From an uncultured Dysosmobacter sp. (GTDB lineage: Bacteria > Bacillota > Clostridia > Oscillospirales > Oscillospiraceae), in NCBI RefSeq assembly GCF_947631165.1, contig NZ_CANRKH010000027.1, positions 1-33,508 on the forward strand: a stretch of 33,508 nucleotides of DNA, given 5' to 3'. The notes under the pieces were generated by a model. It saw nothing but the letters and a program-made list of their open reading frames with translations. It did not search any database and was not told the origin of the DNA. Position numbers and translations under genes: made by a program. Below, piece by piece: positions 13,745 through 20,862 of this stretch. Positions within the stretch are counted from its first letter, which is position 1. Every line of letters begins with the position of its first letter.

Positions 13745-14953
13745 ATGGCAAAACGCAGGCCCTCCGGGGATGGTATGGTGCGAAAGACGCCGAGCGGAAG
13801 ATGGGAGGGCCGAATCGTAGTAGGCCACAAGAAAAACGGGCCGCCCATTTTCCGCTATGTCTACGCGGCTACCCAGCGGGAACTGCTGGATAAGCTCCAT
13901 CGAGCCATCGAGAACTACCAAGACGTGGAGTTGACGGAGGACTGCTCCTTAACACTGGGGGAGTGGCTGGACCGCTGGTTGGAGGAATACAAGACGGAAA
14001 CGGTCCGTTCCAGCACACTCAGTGGGTATCGAGGCTATGCCAGAAATTACATCAAGCCCATCTTGGGGGATAAGGCCATTTCTAAAATCACCCCGGCGGA
14101 TGTGCAGGAGATGTACAACCAACTGAAAGACCATGGACGCGTACAGAAAGATGATATCCACGGGCAAGGCTTGGCTGACGCCACGATCAACCGGATCCAT
14201 TCCATGCTCCATTTGGCCATGAAGGATGCGGAGACTGTTCATATCATTGCTCAAAATCCTCTGGATCAAGTGGCCAACCCAAAACCCAACTACAAGCCGA
14301 TGCAGATCCTCAATGAAGAACAACTGGATGCGTTCATGGCTGAGGTACAGAAGGATGAACAGTGGCGGGACTTTTTCTATACGGAACTGACCATTGGCCT
14401 GCGCCGGGGCGAGATCTGCGGCCTAAAATGGGAGGACTTTGATGAGACGGCGGGGACGCTAAAAGTACAACGTTCCGCAAGCGTGAAGAAAGCAGGCGAA
14501 CTGGTGGTAGGGGAGACCAAGACTGACCGGGGCACCAGGAAGATCATCCTGCCTCCCACCACGGCAAATATCCTCCGGGAGAGAAAGAAAGCGGCATTGA
14601 CGGAGTGGATATTTCCCAATCCCCTTCACCCGGAGGAGCCCATGAGCCCAGGGAGAGCCTACAACCATATGAAAACTCTGCTAAAGCGGGCGGGGCTGCC
14701 ATCCATCCGCTTCCACGATCTGCGTCACACCTTCGCCACCCACGCGCTGGCGTCAGGGGTGGACGCAAAGACGCTTGCCAGTATCTTAGGCCACACCAAC
14801 GCCAGCTTTACCCTGGATACTTACACCCATGTGACCGGCGATATGCAAAAGCGTGCCGCTGAGATCGTGGGCGATTTTATGGCCGATATCTTCGGAGAGG
14901 AGCTGAAACCGTGGCAAGAAAGCGAAAAAGCGGCCAAGGCACAGTCCGCCTGA
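13745..14953 (+). CDS. Tyrosine-type site-specific integrase (first of a tandem pair)
   Basis: 402 residues. The N-terminal arm-binding (AP2-like) domain, residues about 8-60, carries 'GMVRKTPSGRWEGRIVVGH'; a SAM-like core-binding domain spans about 65-170; the catalytic domain spans about 185-380. Catalytic residues: R220 ('GLRRGEI'), H324 and R327 ('FHDLRHTFATH'), H350 ('LGHTN') and Y360 ('TYTHV'); Lys is in the beta hairpin near 'TKTDRGTR'. Complete and apparently active. ATG 13745 follows AAGGGAGGTAAC. It overlaps the second integrase by 43 bases, so both proteins are probably made together. Confidence 0.95.
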   Translation: MAKRRPSGDGMVRKTPSGRWEGRIVVGHKKNGPPIFRYVYAATQRELLDKLHRAIENYQDVELTEDCSLTLGEWLDRWLEEYKTETVRSSTLSGYRGYARNYIKPILGDKAISKITPADVQEMYNQLKDHGRVQKDDIHGQGLADATINRIHSMLHLAMKDAETVHIIAQNPLDQVANPKPNYKPMQILNEEQLDAFMAEVQKDEQWRDFFYTELTIGLRRGEICGLKWEDFDETAGTLKVQRSASVKKAGELVVGETKTDRGTRKIILPPTTANILRERKKAALTEWIFPNPLHPEEPMSPGRAYNHMKTLLKRAGLPSIRFHDLRHTFATHALASGVDAKTLASILGHTNASFTLDTYTHVTGDMQKRAAEIVGDFMADIFGEELKPWQESEKAAKAQSA

Positions 14954-16473
14954 GAAAAGACGGCCGCTGGGAGGGCCGCATAGTCGTTGGCTACGATGAC
15001 CGGGGCTATCCCAAGACAAAAAATGTCACAGCGAAAACCAAGGCGGAGTGTGAGCAAAAGCTAAAAGCCCTGATACAAAGCCGCACACCGCAGAATAAGA
15101 CCAGGATCACGCCGGATATGCCCTTCGGGGAGTGGTTGGATCACTGGTATCAGACCTACTCCAAGCCTCACATTCGGCTGTCAACCCAGGCGGCCTATGA
15201 GACGGACGTCTATCTCCATGTGATCCCGGAGATTGGGCACATCCCGCTGGACAAGTTGACGCAGAACGACCTCCAGCAGTTTTACGCCAGACTGAAAAAA
15301 GGCGGCAATCTGAAAGATAAGGCTGGCGTGTCCAACGGGGTGGTTCGAGCCTGTCACGGGAAATGCCGCTCTGCCTTAGAGAAGGCCAAGGCGGAGGGAC
15401 TGATCAAGAAAAACCCTGCCATTGGCTGTAAACTCCCACCGAAAAAGGCCAGAGAAATGCAGGTGCTGACCCGCGAGGAGATGCAGAGGTTCCTCATCCA
15501 AGCGAAGGAGGAAGGCTATTACGAAGCCTTCCTCCTGGAACTGGCGACCGGAATGCGGCGAGGAGAACTGATGGCACTCCAATGGAATGATTTTAATATG
15601 GCCACGGGAGAACTTCATATCTGCCGCCAGGTTTGCCGGGTAAAAGGCAAACTGAGTATCTCCAAACCGAAAACCAAAGGCTCGGTGCGGAGCGTGATCT
15701 TGCCTCCCGCTGTGGTGCAGGCTTTGAAGGAGTATAAAAAGACAGTACACTCTCGCTGGCTGTTCCCGTCCCCAGTGAAGGAGGATATGCCTATCGACCC
15801 GGCCAACATCCGTCAGCGGCTTCACATCGTCCTGGAACACGCCCAGTGTAAACAGGTGCGTTTCCACGATCTCCGCCACACCTTTGCCACCAACGCCTTG
15901 GCTAACGGCATGGACGTCAAAACCCTGTCCACCATCATTGGCCATGTGTCCTCTGCCACTACACTGAACATTTACGCCCACACAACAGAGGAGATGCAGC
16001 GGCAGGCCGCCGCCAACATCGACCGGGGCATAGGGAAGGCGGAAGCGCAGGAGGCAGCGGTTCAGCCCACTGCCAAGACGATGGCAACATTCCAGGCATA
16101 TAAGGGCAAAAAGCGAAAGTCCGGCACCGGCTACCTCAAAGAGATAAAACCCGGCCTTTGGGAAGGACGATACTCCCCGGTGTGGCCTGACGGCAAGAAG
16201 CACTCCCGGGATGTCTACGGCAAAACCAAAGAGGAGTGCGAGACCAAGCTGGCAGAACTGATTACTCAAATGAAAAAGGAGATCGCCGCAGTCAAAGCCA
16301 AACGGCAACCCATCCCAGACGGTATCAGCAAAAAGGAACGAGCCGTGATGGATTATATGAAAGCCCATCCGGAGGTTACCAATAAGAGCCAAATCGCAAA
16401 AGGCGCTGGGGTAAACAGATCTACGGTTCAGAGGCATTACGATAAAATACGAGAAATAATTATTGAATATTAA
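14911..16473 (+). CDS. Tyrosine-type integrase with duplicated arm-type domain and C-terminal HTH
   Basis: 520 residues from GTG 14911, inside the end of the first integrase (GGAG 12 bases upstream). N-terminal arm domain 'RLRKDGRWEGRIVVGYDD', core-binding domain, then catalytic R216 ('GMRRGEL'), H319 and R322 ('FHDLRHTF'), H345 ('IGHVS') and Y355 ('IYAHT'). Unlike ordinary integrases of about 380-400 residues, it continues. Residues about 400-450 repeat the arm-domain pattern ('KRKSGTGYLKEIKPGLWEGR', then 'KTKEECETKLAELI', parallel to N-terminal 'KTKAECEQKLKALI'). Residues about 470-515 form a helix-turn-helix ('TNKSQIAKGAGVNRSTVQRH'). Its stop overlaps the opposing CD-NTase gene by 14 bases. 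Confidence 0.92.
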   Translation: MARKRKSGQGTVRLRKDGRWEGRIVVGYDDRGYPKTKNVTAKTKAECEQKLKALIQSRTPQNKTRITPDMPFGEWLDHWYQTYSKPHIRLSTQAAYETDVYLHVIPEIGHIPLDKLTQNDLQQFYARLKKGGNLKDKAGVSNGVVRACHGKCRSALEKAKAEGLIKKNPAIGCKLPPKKAREMQVLTREEMQRFLIQAKEEGYYEAFLLELATGMRRGELMALQWNDFNMATGELHICRQVCRVKGKLSISKPKTKGSVRSVILPPAVVQALKEYKKTVHSRWLFPSPVKEDMPIDPANIRQRLHIVLEHAQCKQVRFHDLRHTFATNALANGMDVKTLSTIIGHVSSATTLNIYAHTTEEMQRQAAANIDRGIGKAEAQEAAVQPTAKTMATFQAYKGKKRKSGTGYLKEIKPGLWEGRYSPVWPDGKKHSRDVYGKTKEECETKLAELITQMKKEIAAVKAKRQPIPDGISKKERAVMDYMKAHPEVTNKSQIAKGAGVNRSTVQRHYDKIREIIIEY

Positions 16474-17773
16474 TTATAAATTCTTGGCTTTTTGCAACGC
16501 AGATGCCACGTTTAATAATAAAGCACTGAACAGAGTGTGCACCAGAATATGCAGTCGCTTCATGTCTGCCATTGGTACCAACATCAGAGTCCTCAAAACC
16601 ACCTCGAAGACAATTTGCCCGTTGAGCTTCTATGCCTGTATTAACAATTTGCCATTTTACACTATAAGGGGGCTTGATGCCTGTCAATGCTTTGAATAGT
16701 AAGGAGCATCCCTTCTCTAAAGGAAGTCCATTATTAGTGTATTCAATTTGTACCCCATTTGGATTTGTAACATAAACAGCAATAAACGCAGCACCACCGC
16801 GCTGTACAGGCCATATCAGGCGTTGGCGATGTGGAGCAGTAATGCACATTTGCAAATTTGATAGGGCAATGCTGTTGTTAGAGGAGTCTCCCTTAGGAAA
16901 CTCTGAGCCAAGAATTGTGCGCCATGTATCATTTGTCGTGCCTTCGGTATTGAGCAAATTTATATGTTCTTCTATTTTTTCAATAAATGCCGAAAAATCA
17001 TCTACAGAGTAACTCGATAGCAAATCATTTTCAGTGACTTTAGCAGAGGGGTCGTTGATCACTGGATTTATTCCACGGGCAACGTAGCCTTCCTTGTATG
17101 CAGAAATGATGTTTTGCATGGTTGCTATAAAAAAGTCTTCCGTGGAAAGTGTACAATCGCCAAGATTATCTGCTATGATTTTTTCTAACGTAATACCTTT
17201 AGGGTATTTTCTGTCAGTGGGACAATTGGTGCGCCGCCACCATTTAAAGATTTTTACAAGGTGCTTATACTCATCATTATTTTCTTTGTTAACCTCAGTA
17301 GACCATGCTTTATGACCTTTCGGATCAGTTAAGGTCCAATCGCCAAACTCTGAGTCTCCAATGTAATACAGTTGATCATCAGTTTCATCTACAATTACCG
17401 GAACGACATCAATGCTTATTCCACTCATATCGATACCGACAGAATGGTGTTGAACTTCAGCGGAGGAGTAGTCACTTTTTTCAGCCAAAACATCTCTAAG
17501 CTCATTTAACACATCGATGGAGCTTTTTGAAGAAGAATATGCAGTTACGACTATGATATCGACGTCCCGCTTTTTATCTCCAGAAGCTGGGCGAATAGAA
17601 GTGTGTTTGGCATAGGAACCAGACAAGAATGTATCAATGTGGATGTCCTTGTAGCTTTCGTGGTTTTTTAGATAGCTCCGCAAATTGGTGTGGATGCTAC
17701 TAATGTATGAAACCGTTGTTGCGCTCGGCTCGATGTTTTTCAAAAAAGCATCAAAATCTGCTTGTTTTGCCAT
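16460..17773 (-). CDS. CD-NTase (CBASS-type cyclic oligonucleotide synthase) with AGS-C-like domain
   Basis: 437 residues. The nucleotidyltransferase active site is complete: G52-S53 ('GSYAKHTSIRP'), D70 and D72 ('KRDVDIIVV') and the third carboxylate D122 ('SIDVVPVI'). A helical second half of the catalytic core follows ('YKHLVKIFKWWRRTN'). From about residue 330 a beta-rich module ('AFIAVYVTNPNGVQIEY', 'YSVKWQIVNTG', 'GRHEATAYSGAHSVQCFI') matches the AGS-C sensor-type domain attached to SMODS nucleotidyltransferases. CD-NTases sense phage infection and make cyclic nucleotides that switch on a killer effector. The upstream nuclease-like gene is the obvious effector, 16 bases away. Product nucleotide unknown. 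The last 14 bases overlap the integrase end. Confidence 0.88.
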   Translation of the reverse strand: MAKQADFDAFLKNIEPSATTVSYISSIHTNLRSYLKNHESYKDIHIDTFLSGSYAKHTSIRPASGDKKRDVDIIVVTAYSSSKSSIDVLNELRDVLAEKSDYSSAEVQHHSVGIDMSGISIDVVPVIVDETDDQLYYIGDSEFGDWTLTDPKGHKAWSTEVNKENNDEYKHLVKIFKWWRRTNCPTDRKYPKGITLEKIIADNLGDCTLSTEDFFIATMQNIISAYKEGYVARGINPVINDPSAKVTENDLLSSYSVDDFSAFIEKIEEHINLLNTEGTTNDTWRTILGSEFPKGDSSNNSIALSNLQMCITAPHRQRLIWPVQRGGAAFIAVYVTNPNGVQIEYTNNGLPLEKGCSLLFKALTGIKPPYSVKWQIVNTGIEAQRANCLRGGFEDSDVGTNGRHEATAYSGAHSVQCFIIKRGICVAKSQEFIINIQ

Positions 17774-17789
17774 AACCCAGAATACTCCT

Positions 17790-18563
17790 TTATGTACTCT
17801 TATATAGGCTGCTTTTGATTATGTTTGCGTATTTTGTATAATCGATAGCCGGAACAGTACCAATGTCTTGCAGCCTTTTTAAAAGGTTAAGTAGCAAGAA
17901 GACGAGAGAATCATTTTTTTCACAAAACCGAATGGCTGGAATTTGTTTTGCATCATACTGCGATATAAATATATTATTATCAACAACAAATGTGTTGTCA
18001 GAAATAGAACACACAAAATCCAACCGTTTGTTATGATCAGTTGCATTGATATATTGGGTAACTTTAGGTGCTATTGGGGTAGCCCAGTCACTTTTAGTAG
18101 TCAGCACCCCAGCAAGGATTTCGTGCAGTGGTTTAGGGTCATAGTGTCCGCCTGCGTGTTGAATAGGGGCCGATGAACGAAATAGTGAACGGACACTTTC
18201 TGCCTTTCCTTGAGCATACTCCATGTGTTCCTTATTAAGATTTTGCTTAACCTCAAATATCGCATATACACTTTCCGCAGGGATAAGTTTGCTATCTTGC
18301 TGTTGAAACACTAAATAGGAATACTGTGCATCATAAATTACCAAATCAATCTGATCGCTACATTTTCCAGTTGAATCTATAATAATGGCCTTGTCAACTT
18401 TATACCGGGAGGGGAGATATTTACAAAACCATTCAATCCAGTTAACTTCGGTGTTATCGCCTTTAGTTCCAGGGTGTGTAAATGCCGCTGCTCCCGTTCG
18501 AAGTGTCTGCAGCATTTCAGTTTGCATTTCAGAATACAGTTGCGAGATATTAATATCTGGCAT
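17790..18563 (-). CDS. PD-(D/E)XK nuclease-like protein, DUF6602-like, probable CBASS effector
   Basis: 257 residues from ATG 18563 (GGGGGG 7-12 bases upstream); a GTG at 18572 would add three residues. Residues about 60-110 contain a restriction-endonuclease core: 'STGKCSDQIDLVIYDAQYS' (Asp at about 70 and 73) and 'SVYAIFEVKQNL' (Glu and Lys about 31 and 33 residues later), the D-(x)n-ExK pattern. The overall pattern resembles DUF6602. The C-terminal part has no SAVED, TIR, transmembrane or other known nucleotide-sensing module that I can recognise. The first gene of the operon, transcribed from the promoter at 18590-18618 and followed by the CD-NTase. It probably degrades DNA or RNA when activated. 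Confidence 0.75.
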   Translation of the reverse strand: MPDINISQLYSEMQTEMLQTLRTGAAAFTHPGTKGDNTEVNWIEWFCKYLPSRYKVDKAIIIDSTGKCSDQIDLVIYDAQYSYLVFQQQDSKLIPAESVYAIFEVKQNLNKEHMEYAQGKAESVRSLFRSSAPIQHAGGHYDPKPLHEILAGVLTTKSDWATPIAPKVTQYINATDHNKRLDFVCSISDNTFVVDNNIFISQYDAKQIPAIRFCEKNDSLVFLLLNLLKRLQDIGTVPAIDYTKYANIIKSSLYKST

Positions 18564-18589
18564 CAATTGCACCCCCCATATTACTTATA

Positions 18590-18618
18590 AGTATATCAGG
18601 GTTTCAATACATTTTCAA
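18590..18618 (-). promoter_or_regulatory. Sigma-70-type promoter of the nuclease/CD-NTase operon
   Basis: Reading the minus strand: TTGAAA (18618-18613), 17-base spacer, TATACT (18595-18590), placed about 20 bases upstream of the ribosome site. Near-consensus, so basal expression is expected. Confidence 0.8.
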
Positions 18619-18692
18619 CTCAATGTATACCTATGTCTAATTATCAGGAAAGCATGGTAGATTACCTAAATCTTAATACTTAATAGAAGAAA

Positions 18693-18720
18693 GCCCTCCA
18701 GGACTTTTGCACTGGAGGGC
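18693..18720 (-). terminator. tRNA terminator left of the tRNA-Pro fragment
   Basis: Perfect 9-bp stem GCCCTCCAG/CTGGAGGGC with a 10-base loop. On the minus strand it is followed by TTTCTTC and begins four bases after the CCA end of the tRNA fragment. It is the natural terminator of that tRNA. On the plus strand there is only a short T stretch. Confidence 0.85.
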
Positions 18721-18724
18721 TTCT

Positions 18725-18769
18725 TGGTCCGAGTGGAGAGACTTGAACTCTCGGCCTCGACATCCCAAA
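18725..18769 (-). other. 3' half of tRNA-Pro(UGG), probable attachment site
   Basis: Read on the minus strand, this 45-base stretch contains an anticodon loop TTTGGGA (anticodon TGG), a five-base anticodon-stem strand, variable loop AGGCC, T arm GAGAG-TTCAAGT-CTCTC, acceptor strand CACTCGG, A and CCA. The 5' half of the tRNA is missing; the bases that should close the anticodon stem do not follow. A 3' tRNA half with its own terminator is what remains at one end of an element inserted in a tRNA gene. By this geometry the element lies to the right of 18770. Confidence 0.8.
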
Positions 18770-18883
18770 CGGTTGAACTAAATTTTTTATAGCAATTTCT
18801 AATTGCTTTTGGCAGTTTCCACTCGTTTTTCATTACTCTTTGACGCTCTTAAATCCACTGTTTCCGAGTGTTCCGGCTCTGAC

Positions 18884-18905
18884 TGTGGTCAAATATGTGG
18901 TCAAA
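18884..18905 (+). repeat. Pair of TGTGGTCAAA repeats, possible integrase arm sites
   Basis: The 10-base word occurs at 18884-18893 and 18896-18905, 12 bases apart, about 115 bases inside the putative attachment site. Short repeats of this kind near an att core are typical arm-type binding sites of tyrosine integrases. Confidence 0.5.
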
Positions 18906-18961
18906 AACGCTTCCTGACCAGGGACAGCAGTAATCGCTGGTCCCGGCCAGGAAGCGTTTTT
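18903..18961. terminator. Large stem-loop terminator
   Basis: A 14-bp outer stem (18903-18916 with 18948-18961) encloses further paired bases. The structure has A runs on one side and T runs on the other, so it can work in both directions. It lies 12 bases past the stop of the minus-strand small gene. Confidence 0.85.
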
Positions 18962-18973
18962 CTGTGAGACGAG

Positions 18974-19222
18974 TTACTCGATTTCAAGCAGTTGTTCGGC
19001 GGCATTGATTGCCGCCCGCTTGTCGCGGATATGAGGTTCATCGTACGACTTCCTACGACACATGTAGCAGGAACAATGGATCTTCCCCTTGGAAAATCGT
19101 CCTGTGGCGCCGCGAGCCCACGCACGAACATCCTCTTTGCCCCCAAGCTGGCGGAGGATCTTTTCCTTGCAATGAATCACACACTTACGTTGCTTACGAT
19201 AGTAACTGCGGCTTCTGTTCAA
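18974..19222 (-). CDS. Small basic Cys-rich protein with 'HCSCYMCRRKSY' motif
   Basis: 82 residues from a TTG start at 19222 with AAGGAG nine bases upstream. The N-terminus is very basic ('NRSRSYYRKQRKCVIHCKEK'); the C-terminal half contains 'SKGKIHCSCYMCRRKSYDEP', a CxCxxC cluster likely to bind zinc, followed by an acidic helix. I have seen this C-terminal motif in many small uncharacterised bacterial proteins, often alone; function unknown. It is the first gene inside the putative tRNA-Pro element and is followed by a strong terminator. Confidence 0.7.
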   Translation of the reverse strand: MNRSRSYYRKQRKCVIHCKEKILRQLGGKEDVRAWARGATGRFSKGKIHCSCYMCRRKSYDEPHIRDKRAAINAAEQLLEIE

Positions 19223-19517
19223 TTGTGCTCACTCCTTGACAGTTCGGGCCGCCTGCAAGAGTCGTCAAGGAAACATGCTCTCTTACAGGCAACCTATCTG
19301 CCAAAGGGAAAATGAATGATAATTCATAGCTTTTGGCCTTCCTTTTTGGGGCTATTGTAGCGCTTTGTGATGGAGAAGTCAAGGCGGTTGTGGGAAGGCT
19401 TCCTCTTCAATTTTTGCGTCGCAATATACAAAGAATAAGCAGCTTTTCTTCCTTCTGGCTAAGTCTCAGGGGATCCCACAAGTCAAAAACTAAAAATCGT
19501 GTGGATTTATCATTTTC
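19223..19517. other. Intergenic stretch without recognised gene
   Basis: About 295 bases between the minus-strand small gene and the promoter of the XRE/Hachiman operon. I see only short palindromes (for example ATGAAT/ATTCAT near 19312) and no convincing coding frame or RNA gene. It must contain the promoter of the minus-strand gene, which I could not place. Confidence 0.4.
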
Positions 19518-19546
19518 TTGCATTTTGAGATAGAACGTGCTATCAT
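19518..19546 (+). promoter_or_regulatory. Probable promoter of the XRE/Hachiman operon
   Basis: TTGCAT (19518-19523), 17-base spacer, TATCAT (19541-19546). Moderately close to consensus. Transcription would start near 19553, at the first base of a leader hairpin. Confidence 0.6.
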
Positions 19547-19551
19547 AATAT

Positions 19552-19632
19552 ACAACGCTGTTGAGTGTTGTAGGCCTTGGCAGCGTAGAGCCGCACGGAC
19601 CGAATGCTCTGCCAAAAGGCAGAGCATTTTTG
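19552..19632 (+). ncRNA. Short terminated leader RNA (attenuator or small RNA) before the XRE gene
   Basis: Starting at the predicted transcription start, an 8-bp hairpin ACAACGCT/AGTGTTGT (19552-19559, 19564-19571) is followed by about 30 unpaired bases. An 11-bp terminator AATGCTCTGCC/GGCAGAGCATT (19603-19613, 19618-19628) with TTTTT comes next. The XRE ribosome site begins 10 bases later. Most transcripts should therefore stop as an 80-base RNA unless something prevents terminator folding. Confidence 0.6.
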
Positions 19633-19654
19633 CATATCAGGAGGAATTCGTTTT

Positions 19655-19870
19655 ATGGCTGTCAGTTATAAAAAGCTTTGGAAGCTGCTTATCGACAAGG
19701 ATATGAAGAAGAAGGACCTGTGCGCAAAGGCAGGCATCAGCCCGGCATCCGTCACCAAGATGGGACGAAACGGCCATGTTACTACGGAGATTCTCCTGAA
19801 GATCTGCACTGCGCTGGATTGCCAGATTGAGGATATCATGGAGATTGTGCCTGACGAAAACGTGAAGTAA
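19655..19870 (+). CDS. XRE-family (Cro/C1-type) helix-turn-helix regulator
   Basis: 71 residues from ATG 19655 (AGGAGG 11 bases upstream). The whole protein is one Cro/C1 HTH domain: 'YKKLWKLLIDKDMKKKDLCA', the recognition region 'KAGISPASVTKMGRNGHVTT', and 'LLKICTALDCQIEDIMEIVP'. Such small YozG-like regulators often control restriction or defence operons. It sits 20 bases before hamA on the same strand and probably represses the operon. Confidence 0.88.
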   Translation: MAVSYKKLWKLLIDKDMKKKDLCAKAGISPASVTKMGRNGHVTTEILLKICTALDCQIEDIMEIVPDENVK

Positions 19871-19890
19871 GGCGATGGGAGCATTTGTTG

Positions 19891-20850
19891 ATGAAAGCTG
19901 TAAACAACACTGGTCAGAGTGGAGTTCTGGTCTTAAAGATTGACGAAGACGATGTAAATACTGTGTTAATGAACACGGATGTAAACAGTGAGGGCTTACT
20001 CCAATATGCATATGATAATTTTGCCATTGTGTTTTCTGAGAATATTCTGGAATATGCATTTGCATACGCAGATATCCCAAGGGATCAGATTACAAGAAAG
20101 CAAAGAGAAGCAGCCCAAAGCCTTCTTAAGCTTTATGAGGTAGAAAAACTTAGGGATTATCTTGAACACGATATTCCGGAAGAGAATTGGGATAAAACAT
20201 TTTTGAGTTGGTATGAAAGAAAAGGTGTGTTCGGAGAAATCATTCTGCACATAATTTTGAAGGAATTCAAACACACAATCCCGCTTATTTCGAAAATGTA
20301 TTTTAAAGATTCCTTTTCGCAAGAAGCGAAGGGATTTGATGCCGTACATGTTAGCCAAGATGGTTCAACATTGTGGTTGGGTGAAACTAAGTTTTATAAA
20401 GCGTGGAAAACGCAGGGTGTTGTAAAAGGTGGTATTGATGAACTTGTCGAGGACTTGAAAAAACATGTCACTAAGGACTACCTTTCTGAGCAATATGTCA
20501 TTATCAAGCGAGGATTGGAGGCTCAGCTTGAGCATCCGGAAAGAGCAGTATGGATTGAAAAACTGAGCAAACCTATTCTTCTAAAGGATGTGTTTCAATA
20601 TATTCGCATACCGCTTCTATGTATTTATGAAGACGATGTTGCAATGGATTATCTAAAAGCAATTGACGATGCAGCAAGGGATTCCGGAATTATAACCCAT
20701 ACAACGACACTTCGCGATTATTACAATTCGATCAATACATGTCTCTATCACGAGCGGATTCAAACCGTGTTGATTCTTATGCCTATTGAAGCGAAGAAAA
20801 AGTTAGTGAAATGTATGCTTGAGAAAATCTGGCACATGCAAAATATCTGA
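19891..20850 (+). CDS. hamA: Hachiman nuclease HamA (DUF1837)
   Basis: 319 residues from ATG 19891 (GGGAG nine bases upstream); two in-frame TTG codons precede it. The central region contains a PD-(D/E)XK-type nuclease site: E116 ('VFGEIILHI'), D150 ('KGFDAVHVS') and E165-x-K167 ('LGETKFYKA'). This arrangement and the 'SWYERKGVFGE' lead-in match DUF1837, the HamA protein of the Hachiman anti-phage system. In described systems HamA is held inactive by the HamB helicase and released to destroy cellular DNA when the helicase senses damaged DNA. The next gene is exactly that helicase, 12 bases downstream, so the system is complete. Confidence 0.88.
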   Translation: MKAVNNTGQSGVLVLKIDEDDVNTVLMNTDVNSEGLLQYAYDNFAIVFSENILEYAFAYADIPRDQITRKQREAAQSLLKLYEVEKLRDYLEHDIPEENWDKTFLSWYERKGVFGEIILHIILKEFKHTIPLISKMYFKDSFSQEAKGFDAVHVSQDGSTLWLGETKFYKAWKTQGVVKGGIDELVEDLKKHVTKDYLSEQYVIIKRGLEAQLEHPERAVWIEKLSKPILLKDVFQYIRIPLLCIYEDDVAMDYLKAIDDAARDSGIITHTTTLRDYYNSINTCLYHERIQTVLILMPIEAKKKLVKCMLEKIWHMQNI

Positions 20851-20862
20851 CAGGAGGCAGTT

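Larger units (their letters stand above)
8246..16473 (+). mobile_element. Integrative mobilizable element (IME)
   Basis: This stretch contains a regulator pair, candidate oriT, relaxosome protein, relaxase, cargo and two integrases, but no mating-pore or coupling-protein genes. It is therefore a mobilizable rather than self-transmissible element. The left limit is placed at the hairpin beyond the DUF6076 gene and the right limit at the second integrase stop; both are approximate because no direct repeat could be identified. The change from GC-rich to AT-rich DNA at 16.46 kb supports the right limit. Confidence 0.7.

Noticed and set aside
15376..16437. A 353-codon minus-strand frame
   Set aside because: Antisense to the second integrase with all catalytic residues on the plus strand.
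18725..18769. A functional tRNA gene
   Set aside because: Only the 3' half is present; the D arm, 5' acceptor strand and half of the anticodon stem are missing in the adjacent DNA.
19223..19517. Possible reverse transcriptase/retron or CRISPR-like RNA near the defence genes
   Set aside because: No reverse-transcriptase frame or repeat array exists in the window; only short palindromes are present here.
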